64,000 nt of DNA from Bacteroidales bacterium (GCA_023229505.1 JALNZD010000010.1:28588-92587); one strand, 5' to 3'. Counted from the stretch's first letter, positions 1-9,542 are shown. The notes: generated by a model from the sequence alone, not told the origin. Translations and numbers: made by a program.

Positions 1-438
1 TAATTTCAAAGTTTGCAGCGCTGCTAACACAGAGATATTTAAACCGGGAAAAGATCCGGAAAAAGCTACGGCAACATTATCATTATCATTTAAACCGGCA
101 TCTTTTAATAATTGCACAATCACCGCTGCAAAATTCGGATTTGTTGCTGACAGCTTTGACTCAATTAATCCCTGATCGGTAGTAATCAGTGAATATTCCT
201 GGCCAATCAATGCAGTTTGATTCGGGTCGTTTATTTCATCAATGAAAACGCCATTTTCCAGGCGGTAGCTTTTCAGGCGATTGGCCGCTGATTGGGAAAG
301 TTGAGCAGCTTCAAGTTTCTCGATGTACCAGTCCTGCTTAACATCCATTTTGCCATTTTCAACCGCAATAAAGGCAAATAATGATAATAGAGATAAGAGA
401 CTTAAAACTATGTTGGATTTTGCTCTGAATTTATACAT
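1..438 (-). CDS. pgsW: Poly-gamma-glutamate system protein PgsW-like (partial, N-terminal 146 residues)
   Basis: The reading frame is open from an ATG at 438 to the window edge, so only the N-terminus is seen. It starts with one hydrophobic segment (about residues 8-25: IVLSLLSLLSLFAFIAV), so it is probably membrane-anchored with the rest outside. Around residues 95-140 it reads ATNPNFAAVIVQLLKDAG and then VAVAFSGSFPGLN, which I recognise as typical of the 'poly-gamma-glutamate system protein' family found with CapB/CapC. Its exact role in polymer export or anchoring is not established. It lies 14 nt downstream of pgsC and so is the last visible gene of the pgsB-pgsC-pgsW run. PgsA/CapA, if present, would lie outside the window. 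Confidence 0.75.
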   Translation of the reverse strand, partial: MYKFRAKSNIVLSLLSLLSLFAFIAVENGKMDVKQDWYIEKLEAAQLSQSAANRLKSYRLENGVFIDEINDPNQTALIGQEYSLITTDQGLIESKLSATNPNFAAVIVQLLKDAGLNDNDNVAVAFSGSFPGLNISVLAALQTLKL

Positions 439-452
439 TGATCTTTTTTAAT

Positions 453-905
453 TTATTGAGGTAACAACGCCCCCATGAAAAGCAATATCAGGATTAACCG
501 CACCAGCACAGAAGAAACAAATAATACGCTGATAGTCTTCAAAACTCCCTGCTTTGCGAACCAATGAGCAATTAAACCGGGAACTACCCAGCCGACTGCC
601 TGAAGTTCCAGCGTAGTGCTAGCTAAATCAATCGTTAAGAAATACCGTGAAAAATTAGCTAATAAACAGCCAATCAACAAACTGAGCACCATTTGACGGC
701 GGCCGTAAAGGAAAGTATAATTCCCTAAAACTTTTATAATTAAATAAGTAAGTAAACTCACACCCAGAGTCCCTGCAAGCCGGTCGGGGTGCGAAAGCTG
801 CAGCGCTATATAACCCGGTACAACGATACCTCCGGCAGCAATTCCAAAAACTTCGTAGGAAAACAAACTTAAAATTAAGCCTAATGTAATTGCTAATTCA
901 ATCAT
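453..905 (-). CDS. pgsC: Poly-gamma-glutamate biosynthesis protein PgsC/CapC
   Basis: A 150-residue integral membrane protein with about four or five hydrophobic helices, starting MIELAITLGLILSLFSYE and holding a G-rich segment AAGGIVVPGYIAL (about residues 23-35). This is the usual size and pattern of CapC/PgsC, the small membrane partner of the PgsB ligase in poly-gamma-glutamate synthesis. It begins 4 nt after the pgsB stop codon, so the two are surely co-transcribed and probably made in fixed ratio. The polymer could serve as capsule, osmoprotectant or released slime; the sequence does not decide between these. Confidence 0.88.
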   Translation of the reverse strand: MIELAITLGLILSLFSYEVFGIAAGGIVVPGYIALQLSHPDRLAGTLGVSLLTYLIIKVLGNYTFLYGRRQMVLSLLIGCLLANFSRYFLTIDLASTTLELQAVGWVVPGLIAHWFAKQGVLKTISVLFVSSVLVRLILILLFMGALLPQ

Positions 906-909
906 TTTT

Positions 910-2088
910 CTAATAACTTCTGTGTTTAAAAAATTCAGCTGTTTCTGCGCCCATGCCTCCCATATTGCCTATAGCAATAATAGTGGACATTTTTTCAGTC
1001 ACAGATAATACCTTTTCAAAAACCTTCTCAGGTGTCGTATAGCCTAAATTTAATATCTTTTTCTTCGGTAAACCGTAATTAATTGCCATATTTTCTACAA
1101 CATCAGTTGATTGACCGATCAGTATCAAATAGTCTGTTTCATCTTCTAATTTCGTGCCTGCCATTTCTGCCAGTTGACGAGCCCGGTAAAGCCGATCTTG
1201 CCGGGTGTTCAAAAGCACTATTCGCAAGCCCTCAAAACCGATTTCACCCCTGATTTTCTGCCAGATTATAAACGTGGAATCAGGATCGTTGGCTGCGAAT
1301 GCGTTGTAAAAAACAAGTCGTTTGTGAAATGCTTCAACCCTGTAAGCCATTAATGCACCGGCATCAGGAATAGCCTGGTACATTCCCTTCAATGCCGTTT
1401 CGCGGTCAATTTCCAGATGTTGACAAACCGCCAACGCTAAAGATACATTTTCACGATGCTCTATATACCTGAATCCTTTCATTTCTTCAGGAGATACTGA
1501 TTGCGGATCAATAAAATGTGAAACCGTATTTCGCTCATCCGCCATTTTTTTCAGCGTCTGTGGTATTACATTTTCGGAAGTAAAAAGGTGTTCATTTTTA
1601 GGAATTGTGCGCCCAAGTGTATCAGCGATTTCCGGCAAGGTATGTCCCATAACATCCGTATGATCTAACCTGATATTAGTCATTACACCTATATTGGAAT
1701 GTATCATATGATGTTCAGTAATCGTCTGATATTGGGGTTGTAAAGCCATACATTCCATTACTAATGCCTGCACTTTTCGCGAAGCGGCATATTTCACTAT
1801 GGACAATTGTTCTAAGATATTGGCAGCCGTTTTACGGTGGATGTAAGTTTCGGTACCGTCTTCATTAATCAAACGGGGAAATGTACCCGTAACTTTGGTA
1901 ATGTTTGAAATTCCACCCGCTCTCAAACCGGCACCGATTAAACGGGTAACACTTGACTTACCCCTGGTGCCATTAATATGAATTCGGATTGGAATTGAAT
2001 AAACCCGTTCCTGATGACGGAAATATTCAATAATACCCGCAACTACAGCAATAATTATTATGGCCAGTAAAATGTAAAAGCTATACAT
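910..2088 (-). CDS. pgsB: Poly-gamma-glutamate synthase PgsB/CapB (Mur-ligase-type amide ligase)
   Basis: The 392-residue protein has an N-terminal membrane helix (residues 4-20) followed by a Mur-ligase-like nucleotide-binding loop, HINGTRGKSSVTRL (residues 37-50). CapB/PgsB uses ATP to join glutamate through gamma-amide bonds at the inner face of the membrane, together with PgsC. Length and motif fit the family. The gene lies 14 nt downstream of the C25-family gene and 4 nt upstream of pgsC, so the peptidase gene and the polyglutamate genes look like one transcription unit. No ribosome binding site is evident, which is normal for this phylum. Confidence 0.9.
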   Translation of the reverse strand: MYSFYILLAIIIIAVVAGIIEYFRHQERVYSIPIRIHINGTRGKSSVTRLIGAGLRAGGISNITKVTGTFPRLINEDGTETYIHRKTAANILEQLSIVKYAASRKVQALVMECMALQPQYQTITEHHMIHSNIGVMTNIRLDHTDVMGHTLPEIADTLGRTIPKNEHLFTSENVIPQTLKKMADERNTVSHFIDPQSVSPEEMKGFRYIEHRENVSLALAVCQHLEIDRETALKGMYQAIPDAGALMAYRVEAFHKRLVFYNAFAANDPDSTFIIWQKIRGEIGFEGLRIVLLNTRQDRLYRARQLAEMAGTKLEDETDYLILIGQSTDVVENMAINYGLPKKKILNLGYTTPEKVFEKVLSVTEKMSTIIAIGNMGGMGAETAEFFKHRSY

Positions 2089-2102
2089 TGTCCTGTTTAA
2101 GA

Positions 2103-5100
2103 TTACCTCAAAATGAACATTTTCCGGGTTCCTGTAAAACCTTCCGTCTGGAGATGATAGAAATAGATGCCTGAACTCACAGTATTTCCTGCGTTATTCT
2201 GCCCATTCCATTCCACTGAATATTTACCTGCCAGCTGTTTTCCGTTTTGAAGCGTGCGCACCAACTCCCCTTTAATGTTAAAAATATTAAGTGATACATT
2301 ACATTTTTCAGGTAATGAATAGTTTATCCAGGTATGAGAATAAAAAGGATTTGGTTGATTTTGCTCTAATACAAAACCACTGTGAGTAAGTATATTCCCT
2401 TCTTTGTCATCCTCAATGGATGTTATTATTGAAACAAAGGGCGGTTCGGTAGTGATTTTTATAGCGAATTCATTCTTTAATTCAGAAGCCGTAGGATCAT
2501 AATTTGCATTATAAACATATTGCAAACCAATATCCTGCGAATGGTTTTCTATACCAATTGTGCAACTTTGAGGGGCCTTAATTTGTTTATATTGAAAAAT
2601 AATTTCGCCATCTCCCGTTATAGTAGGATAATAGTCAGGATCTAATAAGATCGACTGGAAATCCTCTATATTGGGCTCAGTCCCAAAATCATTACGCGCG
2701 ATACTATCCCACTCAATAATGTAACGGTGGTTTTCATTATCATAATAATAAAGAATTTTACCTTCTATTGTTCCGCTATCATATAAATCATCCCAGAAAC
2801 CTGCCACCATGCAATTTACATTATCATTGTTCGGCAGGGGAGTATTTAAAGGGGCTGTTTGTGCACCACTGCCTAATGCTATCCATCCATCCGTACTAAT
2901 CCGAAGTTGATAATAATCAATGCCGTAGTATTTAAAAGTAAACGGCAAGTTTACTGTTTCTGTATAATCACCTGTACCTATGCCGGGAATATTTAATGGG
3001 TTACCAAGTCCATCTATTTCAAACCAATCATAATCAGGCGCCTGATCAAAAAAATCATCGCTGGAGTAAGCATAGTAGCCGTAAGCGTCAGGTCCTGTAT
3101 AATCGGATTGTATGGGTAATGAAACCGGAATATAAAGAGTTGGAATTATTTGGTAAGGATAATTTCCATCCTGCGTGTAAAGCTTTAATGAATAATCAGC
3201 TAAATATTGAGTCGGACAGGCTGCGCTTACACTAACCACGAAATAATTATCCGTATTCAGAGCTACGCTGTCGATGTCAACTGTTCCGTATGTACCAATG
3301 GAATCTACAATTGTGATATATGGGTCGTCGCTTGACAAAATACCCATTACATCGGGAGCAACATCCTCGCCTTCATTCATAATTGAAATGAATAACATGA
3401 CGGTCTCTCCGGGGTCCATCCTATAATTTGCATTTGGAGAACCTGCATCATTTATCATAAAATTATTAACCACCAACTTGCATCCCTTTACTTCCACATT
3501 ATAATAATAGTCCCATGCATTGAAACTGCTGATAATATGTAATTGCAGCGGAATTACCTGGCCTACCGGACAATCAGGGCTCACGTAAAACTGAAACGGA
3601 TTTCCGGTAAAAGTAGCGCCAGAAGCCAGATTACCATAACTTACCGGACCGGTAGTGATTATTTGCAAATAATCCGGGTCGGATGAATAAAGAACAGCCA
3701 TAACATCACTGGCAGTTTGGCTTCCCCAATTTTTAAGGGTAAACGTAATATTACAATTTTCATTGGGATTTACCAGTCCATCTGTATTCCCGTCTAAATC
3801 CACAATTAAGGGATTGCCATCCGGCTCAACCAGCTCTGCGGGTTGGAGGACCTCTATAGTATCCTGGAAAGGAATCACATTTCCCCCACGCACGGTGACC
3901 GTCAATGTGTCCGGCAATACGGGTAAAATGTCAAGAATTACTTTGCCATCCGGGCCGCAAAAACCGGTAGCAAAAATTTCATCTCCGGCTAAACAAACCT
4001 GGGCATTTTCAACAGGATCTCCGGATGAAGCAAAGGTTACTGTCAATTCCACCTGGTTAGGCCCAACCATAATGGAATCCGGATATTCTAAATTCACCGC
4101 CTTTGGAACATCCTTCCATATATGTATGCTGGGATCCCCTAAAACACAATATATTTTATAGTGATATTCTACATAGTATTCATTCCCAAAAACATTGTAC
4201 ATGTAAAGTTTTCCCCGCAGCAGAGCCTCCCCTGGAGTGTCCATCCCTTCCTGGAACATTCCTATATAGATGCCCATGTCTATCATGTTGTTATATGTGG
4301 TATGAGTGTTAGAAGTAGGCCCGACAAAAGCAACGCCACCTCTTGGACTGGTTAATGAACCTTCTTCAACCCATTCTTCTCCAAAACAATTACCTCCTCC
4401 GGCGTCAAACATTGTAACGCCACAGCCAATACTGGTCACAAAAGTAAATTTCTGACCATTGTTCAGGCCGGAAACATCTGAAGTAAAAAAGTTGTAACAA
4501 CTTGCCTGCCATCCACTGCTCCAACCTTCGCCGCGATAGTTCAGATAGCTTCGCCCCTCATTGATTGCAGTGATAATATCATTTAGATCTACGGTGCAAC
4601 CCTGTCCCCACCAATCTCCATCACTCATCAGGGTATCCACGGAAGTGAAACCCCCATTCTGCAGCATTACACTGGCTGCAAACCGTTTGGTTTGTACTTG
4701 TGATGCATATGCATTATTTGAACAAACGGTTCCTTTCTTAAACCAGGCTGTATTGGCAGTATAAGGATTTTTTTCGTAAAGCATAAATTTATTGATCATT
4801 ACCTGCATGCGGTAATCACCCTCGTTGGTAAAACGTCCTATCATCATTTCGGGGAAATAATCCAATCCATCTATCTCAACAAAATAATCTTCATTTGGGA
4901 ATGAATAGTCGGGATAAGTCACGATTTTTTTAGGAAATACGCCGTCATCGCCTACTATTAAAACGTACGTTGGCGGATACTCCCAATTATGATAGCAATC
5001 GGCGATATAGCTTTTCATGATATAGGGATTATTGGGGTTCCCGCCAATGTCGCTGAATTTGGTTACGTGCACGTCATAGCCGCTTTGACGCTTCCAATCT

Positions 5101-5885
5101 GCATAAATCTGAAAGCTTGCAACAAAGATATCCGGCATAATGCATAACAGGACTTCACGTCCGTCTTCCCTGCCCCCATAATGGTTATTCAATTCCTCCT
5201 GGTAATTAAAAATGAAACTGCGGTAAAGTTTTGCGAAAGAAGGTGCAATTGCTTTATTTGAGGCAGTTCTTGGATTCACAACCTCATCATGTCCGTAATT
5301 GATCCGGACAGTGATAGAGGAAACTACCTGTAACTCCTTTTTAGCGGGAACATAGCGAACTGGGAAAACAGATATACGGGCAATGCGAAAATCACGGAAA
5401 ACAGCCGGCGGTTCCAGTTTGGCAATTTCTTTCGGGTAAACCTTTTCAGATCTGTAAGCATCTCTGTTTTCCAAATAAGGAGGTTCTGTTTCGCCTTCCA
5501 GCCAACTTGATCGCGCTGGTGGTAAATAAATATCTCTGAATGTCTGAACCTTTCCTGTTTCTAATACTTCAACTGAAATACCAGCCTGGTCAGGTATTGC
5601 CAATACTTTAGCAATATACGGCAATGCAGGATAACCGGGGTCTGCAGAGAACATTTCTGACAGTAAATCCACGGCCTGGAATGTTTTGTCTTCTGAAATG
5701 AATTCCTTCAGATCGAATCCGGATATTTCAATTTTAATAACGGTGCTATTATTATCATCCCTGAGTAATGTAATTTTCGGAGGCGTATTGGATGTTTTGG
5801 TTTTATCCAGCGGTATCCATTCAGCATTCATTTGGAATGGGACTAATACTGAAATTAGTACTACAAGTAAAGCATTTTTTAACAT
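2103..5885 (-). CDS. Secreted C25 (gingipain-like) family protein with T9SS sorting domain
   Basis: 1260 residues. In order: a signal peptide (about 1-22, ending MNA), a propeptide-like region to about 220, a C25-type caspase-fold region (about 240-600), Ig-like/CARDB-like beta domains (about 605-940), another beta-sandwich (about 950-1170), and a C-terminal T9SS type A sorting domain (about 1180-1260, with QNQPNPF and SGIYFYHL). T9SS cargo is released or anchored at the cell surface. The expected catalytic Cys is visible in SIGCGV (Cys488). The position matching the gingipain catalytic His reads NYRGEGW with Glu453, 35 residues before the Cys, close to the 33 of RgpB. The protein may therefore be an altered or inactive peptidase. 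It is the first gene of the run leading into pgsB. Confidence 0.85.
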   Translation of the reverse strand: MLKNALLVVLISVLVPFQMNAEWIPLDKTKTSNTPPKITLLRDDNNSTVIKIEISGFDLKEFISEDKTFQAVDLLSEMFSADPGYPALPYIAKVLAIPDQAGISVEVLETGKVQTFRDIYLPPARSSWLEGETEPPYLENRDAYRSEKVYPKEIAKLEPPAVFRDFRIARISVFPVRYVPAKKELQVVSSITVRINYGHDEVVNPRTASNKAIAPSFAKLYRSFIFNYQEELNNHYGGREDGREVLLCIMPDIFVASFQIYADWKRQSGYDVHVTKFSDIGGNPNNPYIMKSYIADCYHNWEYPPTYVLIVGDDGVFPKKIVTYPDYSFPNEDYFVEIDGLDYFPEMMIGRFTNEGDYRMQVMINKFMLYEKNPYTANTAWFKKGTVCSNNAYASQVQTKRFAASVMLQNGGFTSVDTLMSDGDWWGQGCTVDLNDIITAINEGRSYLNYRGEGWSSGWQASCYNFFTSDVSGLNNGQKFTFVTSIGCGVTMFDAGGGNCFGEEWVEEGSLTSPRGGVAFVGPTSNTHTTYNNMIDMGIYIGMFQEGMDTPGEALLRGKLYMYNVFGNEYYVEYHYKIYCVLGDPSIHIWKDVPKAVNLEYPDSIMVGPNQVELTVTFASSGDPVENAQVCLAGDEIFATGFCGPDGKVILDILPVLPDTLTVTVRGGNVIPFQDTIEVLQPAELVEPDGNPLIVDLDGNTDGLVNPNENCNITFTLKNWGSQTASDVMAVLYSSDPDYLQIITTGPVSYGNLASGATFTGNPFQFYVSPDCPVGQVIPLQLHIISSFNAWDYYYNVEVKGCKLVVNNFMINDAGSPNANYRMDPGETVMLFISIMNEGEDVAPDVMGILSSDDPYITIVDSIGTYGTVDIDSVALNTDNYFVVSVSAACPTQYLADYSLKLYTQDGNYPYQIIPTLYIPVSLPIQSDYTGPDAYGYYAYSSDDFFDQAPDYDWFEIDGLGNPLNIPGIGTGDYTETVNLPFTFKYYGIDYYQLRISTDGWIALGSGAQTAPLNTPLPNNDNVNCMVAGFWDDLYDSGTIEGKILYYYDNENHRYIIEWDSIARNDFGTEPNIEDFQSILLDPDYYPTITGDGEIIFQYKQIKAPQSCTIGIENHSQDIGLQYVYNANYDPTASELKNEFAIKITTEPPFVSIITSIEDDKEGNILTHSGFVLEQNQPNPFYSHTWINYSLPEKCNVSLNIFNIKGELVRTLQNGKQLAGKYSVEWNGQNNAGNTVSSGIYFYHLQTEGFTGTRKMFILR

Positions 5886-6377
5886 ACTGAATAATTTTTA
5901 AATCATTAAACCCAGAAAGAACATGGTGATATTAACTTACAGTATCATAAAAAGGGGAAAGTCTCTTATCTCATTGATATTCAATACCTTTTAGGCATCG
6001 AATTTTTCAGGCTGCCTTTTCCATGCGTAAAAATATAAAATGCAATAATACCTATTTCATTTCTGAAATAAAAGATTTTTCTATTAACCTTATTGATCTT
6101 TTTCCGGTTTGCAAAAAGCCGGCAAATTCTGTCTTTAAGGCAGAGTTGCAACCTATGTAAAGGAATGGGGACCCGAATTAAAACACTGTAAAATTTTCTT
6201 TCCCCATCGTGTAATCAATCTCATCATTTTTTATAAACTGGGGCGGGTATATTTGGGTGATTTGTTTAATTAACAATATGTAGTCCGTTTATTTTTAACC
6301 ACTAAGGCGCACTAAGGACTGATATTACCAAATCATTATCATTTCGTAAGCTTCGTTTTTTGTAAGCTGATATTCAC

Positions 6378-6385
6378 TACTTTTG
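6378..6385 (+). promoter_or_regulatory. Bacteroidota -7 element TACTTTTG for fusA
   Basis: TACTTTTG matches the TAnnTTTG -7 consensus of Bacteroidota sigma factor promoters and is followed by C, as is common. It is 108 nt upstream of the fusA GTG, leaving a leader of about 100 nt. A TTTG at 6359-6362 is only 15 nt upstream, too close for the usual -33 spacing, so no -33 element is claimed. Confidence 0.5.
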
Positions 6386-6412
6386 CAGCCCTTTTTAAAA
6401 TCCTTGCGGATT

Positions 6413-6433
6413 CAGTCGGCAGTCGGCAGTCGG
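6413..6433. repeat. 3 x 7-bp tandem repeat CAGTCGG
   Basis: Three exact copies of CAGTCGG lie between the fusA promoter and its start codon, so they would be transcribed in the leader. The same core (GTCGGCAGTC on the minus strand) recurs at 26822-26831 next to kbl, so this looks like one family of short intergenic repeats. Confidence 0.7.
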
Positions 6434-6493
6434 ATACTAGAAACTGGATTTTAGAATCCCGAACTTAAAATTTAAAATTTAAAATTAATCATT

Positions 6494-8572
6494 GTGCCTT
6501 TAAACAAACTTCGCAATATTGGTATCGCCGCGCATATTGATGCCGGAAAGACAACCGTTACCGAAAGAATATTATTCTACACCGGTGTCACCCGTAAAAT
6601 GGGTGAGGTCCATGACGGGCAGGCCACCATGGATTTCATGAAACAGGAACAGGAACGGGGCATCACCATTGCTTCCGCTGCCATCTCCTGCGAATGGAAA
6701 GACTCACATATCAACCTTATCGACACGCCGGGACACGTCGACTTCACCGTTGAAGTGGAACGCTCACTGCGGGTGATCGATGGCATGATAGCCCTGTTTT
6801 GCGCCGTCGGTGGCGTAGAACCTCAGAGTGAAACCGTCTGGAACCAGGCTGATCGTTATAAAGTGCCGCGTATAGCCTTTATCAACAAAATGGATCGCAC
6901 CGGTGCTGATTTTTTTGATGTGGTCACCCAGATGAACCAGGTATTAGATGCAAATGCCATCGCTTTCCAGATCCCGATGGGGGTGGAAGAAGATTTCGAA
7001 GGAATCATTGATATCATAGAAGAAAAAGCTTACCTGTTTAAAGATAATACCAGGGAAGAGCTCCCAGTCCCTGCCCAATACAGGGAAAAGGTCGCCGAAG
7101 CAAGGGCATTGCTTATTGAAAGGCTTGCCGATTTTAACGATGAGGTAGCGGAACTTTTCCTTGAAGATAAAGAAGTCAGTAATGAATTGCTCAAAACTGC
7201 CGCCCGTGGAGCGACCTTACGGCTCAATATCACACCGGTATTCTGTGGTGCAGCTTATAAAAATAAGGGCGTTCAGCTACTGCTCAATGCGGTCATTGAT
7301 TATCTCCCCTCCCCGCTCGATATTACTGCAACCGTAGGAACCGATGTGGATAATCCTGAAAAATCCCATGTCCGCCATCCTTCCGTCCGTGATCCTTTTT
7401 CCGCTTTGGCTTTTAAACTGATCAACGATCCTTTTGTAGGGCAACAGACCTTTATCCGTGTTTATTCCGGCCTGCTGAAAAGCGGGATGCAGGTGCTTAA
7501 TTCAACAAAAGACAAACACGAACGGATCGGCCGTATCATGAAGATCCACGCAAAGGACCGTGAAGAAGTCAGTGAAGCCGGCCCAGGAGATATTGTCGCC
7601 CTGATCGGCCTGAAGTTGACGAAAACCGGCGATACCTTGTGCGACCCCAGCCATCCTTTGCACCTGGAATCGATTACTGTGCCCCTCACCGTCATAGAAA
7701 TGAAAATCGTGCCTGCATCACGTAAAGATCAGAGCAAGCTTGGAGAGGCCTTGCATAAGCTCTCCAATGAAGATCCTTCTTTCAACATCCGTTATGATGA
7801 AGAAACTGAAGAAACCGTTATCGCAGGGATGGGCGAACTTCACCTCGAGATTATCATCGACCGGCTGAAACATGAATTCGGCGTTGAAGTTGAGATCAGC
7901 GAACCTTCGGTAGCTTACCGGGAAACCATAACTGCCGAAGTGGAAGTTTCCCACCGGCATTCGAAGCAGACCGGTGGCAAGGGCCAGTTTGCCGAAACCC
8001 ACATGCGGCTTGAACCTAACGAAGGCAACGGCTATGAATTTGTCGACCGGATCAAGGGCGGCGCTATTCCTCTGGAATTTATACCCTCAGTAAACAAAGG
8101 CATCCAGAAAACTATTGCACAGGGCGTTCTGTCGGGCTTCCCGGTAGTCGATATCAGGGTGGTGCTCCATGATGGCAAATTCCACCCTGTTGATTCCTCC
8201 GATATGGCTTTCCAGACCTGTGGTTCCATTTGCTTCAAAGAGGGTTTTATGAAAGCCGGTCCGGTCCTGCTCGAACCGATCATGAAAGTTGAGATCAATA
8301 CCCCTGATGATTACATCGGCGATATCGTCGGCAACCTGAATAAACGTCGAGGAAAGGTCGAATCTTTGCGCCGCCACCGTAAAGGTTCTCAGAAAGTGCT
8401 GGCATTCGTTCCGTTAGTTGAAATGTTCGGTTACGCCACGGCCCTCAGGAACATTTCAAGTGGCCGGGCAAGCTTCTCTATGGACTTTTTCAAATACATG
8501 GCGCTTAGCAAAGCTGTCCAGGAAGAGGTGTTAAGGAAACTGGCCGAGAAAAAAGCGGCGATGAAGAAATAG
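6494..8572 (+). CDS. fusA: Translation elongation factor G (paralogue outside a str operon)
   Basis: 692 residues with all EF-G landmarks: G1 AHIDAGKT (13-20), switch I RGITI (55-59), G3 DTPGH (77-81), G4 NKMD (131-134), then domains II-V. The GTPase drives ribosomal translocation and, with ribosome recycling factor, subunit splitting. The start is the GTG at 6494; the next residues PLNKLRNIGIAAHIDAGKT match the usual EF-G N-terminus and no in-frame ATG precedes it. There is no rpsL, rpsG or tuf nearby, so this is either the main gene relocated or a second EF-G specialised for one of the two tasks. Bacteroidota often have more than one EF-G. The leader contains tandem repeats but no Shine-Dalgarno sequence. 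Confidence 0.92.
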   Translation: MPLNKLRNIGIAAHIDAGKTTVTERILFYTGVTRKMGEVHDGQATMDFMKQEQERGITIASAAISCEWKDSHINLIDTPGHVDFTVEVERSLRVIDGMIALFCAVGGVEPQSETVWNQADRYKVPRIAFINKMDRTGADFFDVVTQMNQVLDANAIAFQIPMGVEEDFEGIIDIIEEKAYLFKDNTREELPVPAQYREKVAEARALLIERLADFNDEVAELFLEDKEVSNELLKTAARGATLRLNITPVFCGAAYKNKGVQLLLNAVIDYLPSPLDITATVGTDVDNPEKSHVRHPSVRDPFSALAFKLINDPFVGQQTFIRVYSGLLKSGMQVLNSTKDKHERIGRIMKIHAKDREEVSEAGPGDIVALIGLKLTKTGDTLCDPSHPLHLESITVPLTVIEMKIVPASRKDQSKLGEALHKLSNEDPSFNIRYDEETEETVIAGMGELHLEIIIDRLKHEFGVEVEISEPSVAYRETITAEVEVSHRHSKQTGGKGQFAETHMRLEPNEGNGYEFVDRIKGGAIPLEFIPSVNKGIQKTIAQGVLSGFPVVDIRVVLHDGKFHPVDSSDMAFQTCGSICFKEGFMKAGPVLLEPIMKVEINTPDDYIGDIVGNLNKRRGKVESLRRHRKGSQKVLAFVPLVEMFGYATALRNISSGRASFSMDFFKYMALSKAVQEEVLRKLAEKKAAMKK

Positions 8573-8621
8573 ACTCTAATTATTTTTTACCTAACTTTCT
8601 GGCAAATTCAAATCCCCGAAT

Positions 8622-9542
8622 ATGCCTATTCCCACCTCAAGAACCAAAGAAGTTGCCCGGATCACAATCGATGCGGAAAAATGTAACGGCTGCGGACTCT
8701 GCATAGATGTTTGCAAGGACTTCGGCATCATTATAAAAGATGGAAAAGCTGTAGTATCTGGTCAGCCGATATTCGGCTGTATCGGCTGCGGACACTGTAT
8801 GGCCCTCTGCCCGAAAGGGGCCATTAAGATCGAAGGGAGATTTACTTCTCCGGATGATCTGTTCCCATTGCCTGACAAGTCGGGAATGGCTTCATATGAT
8901 GCTCTTCTGAAACTATTCCAGCGAAGAAGGAGCATACGGGAATTCAAAAACAAGCCTGTTGAACAGGAACTGATCGATAAAATAATTACTGCAGCTTCCA
9001 CTGCCCCGATGGGATTACCGCCTTCAGATGTGAGTATCCTGGTAATCAATGGGAAAGAAAAAGCATTCCGGTTTTCCAAAGATTATTGCGAATACCTTGT
9101 AAACTTAAAATGGATGGTAACACCCATCGGTCTTTTCTTTATGCGGCTTTTCTATGGTAAGGAAAACGGGGAAATGTTCCGGGATTTTATCAAACCATTG
9201 ATTGATACTTATGTCGGATATATGAAAAAAGGCGAAAACCTGGTAATGTATGATGCCCCATTAGCTCTTTATTTCTATGGGTCCCCCTATACCGATCCGG
9301 CCGATCCGCTTATCGCAGCCACCTATGCCATGACTGCGGCCGAATCTCTTGGTCTGGGAACCTGCATGCTCGGCGGAATCCATCCTTTCATCCAGTCGGG
9401 CAGGGCGGCAAGGAAATTTCGTGAAAAACAAGGTATCCGGTTTAAAAGCCGCGAAGGCTTATTTCTCATCATCGGTCATCCAAGGGTAAAATACCAGAAT
9501 GGGATCAAAAGGACTTTTGCGAATATCGATTACCATTCCTAG
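8622..9542 (+). CDS. Nitroreductase-family protein with N-terminal 2x[4Fe-4S] ferredoxin domain
   Basis: 306 residues. The N-terminal 70 residues bind two [4Fe-4S] clusters (Cys21/24/27/31 and Cys53/56/59/63, the latter in CIGCGHCMALCP). Residues about 92-280 form an FMN-dependent nitroreductase domain (RRRSIREFKNKP at its start; GLGTCMLGG late). The likely role is cytosolic reduction of an unknown substrate, with electrons passing from the ferredoxin head to FMN. The gene is 49 nt downstream of fusA but unrelated in function. Its TAG stop (9540-9542) overlaps the stop of the convergent MFS gene within the tetranucleotide CTAG. Confidence 0.85.
   Translation: MPIPTSRTKEVARITIDAEKCNGCGLCIDVCKDFGIIIKDGKAVVSGQPIFGCIGCGHCMALCPKGAIKIEGRFTSPDDLFPLPDKSGMASYDALLKLFQRRRSIREFKNKPVEQELIDKIITAASTAPMGLPPSDVSILVINGKEKAFRFSKDYCEYLVNLKWMVTPIGLFFMRLFYGKENGEMFRDFIKPLIDTYVGYMKKGENLVMYDAPLALYFYGSPYTDPADPLIAATYAMTAAESLGLGTCMLGGIHPFIQSGRAARKFREKQGIRFKSREGLFLIIGHPRVKYQNGIKRTFANIDYHS

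Larger units (their letters stand above)
5886..6493. other. Intergenic region between divergent C25-family gene and fusA
   Basis: 608 nt without a credible gene. It holds a TAnnTTTG element at 6378-6385 that should serve fusA, a phrase AACCACTAAGGCGCACTAAGG (6297-6317) related to the inverted repeat at 63379-63401, three tandem copies of CAGTCGG (6413-6433) and AT-rich TTTAAAA runs just before fusA. I see no tRNA, clear small RNA or terminator in it. Confidence 0.6.

Noticed and set aside
3763..4161. Plus-strand open frames inside the C25 gene, and similar antisense frames in other long genes.
   Set aside because: They are low in recognisable motifs and wholly covered by genes with clear families on the other strand.
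5886..6377. Possible RNA gene in the gap before fusA.
   Set aside because: No cloverleaf, T-loop GTTCGA or strong conserved hairpin was seen, and the sequence is mostly AT-rich.
7344..7352. TGTGGATAA, a perfect DnaA box, inside fusA; another at about 17595 inside phoR.
   Set aside because: They are isolated and within genes. There is no cluster of boxes, AT-rich unwinding region or dnaA/dnaN nearby, so no origin is called despite the parS-like sites.
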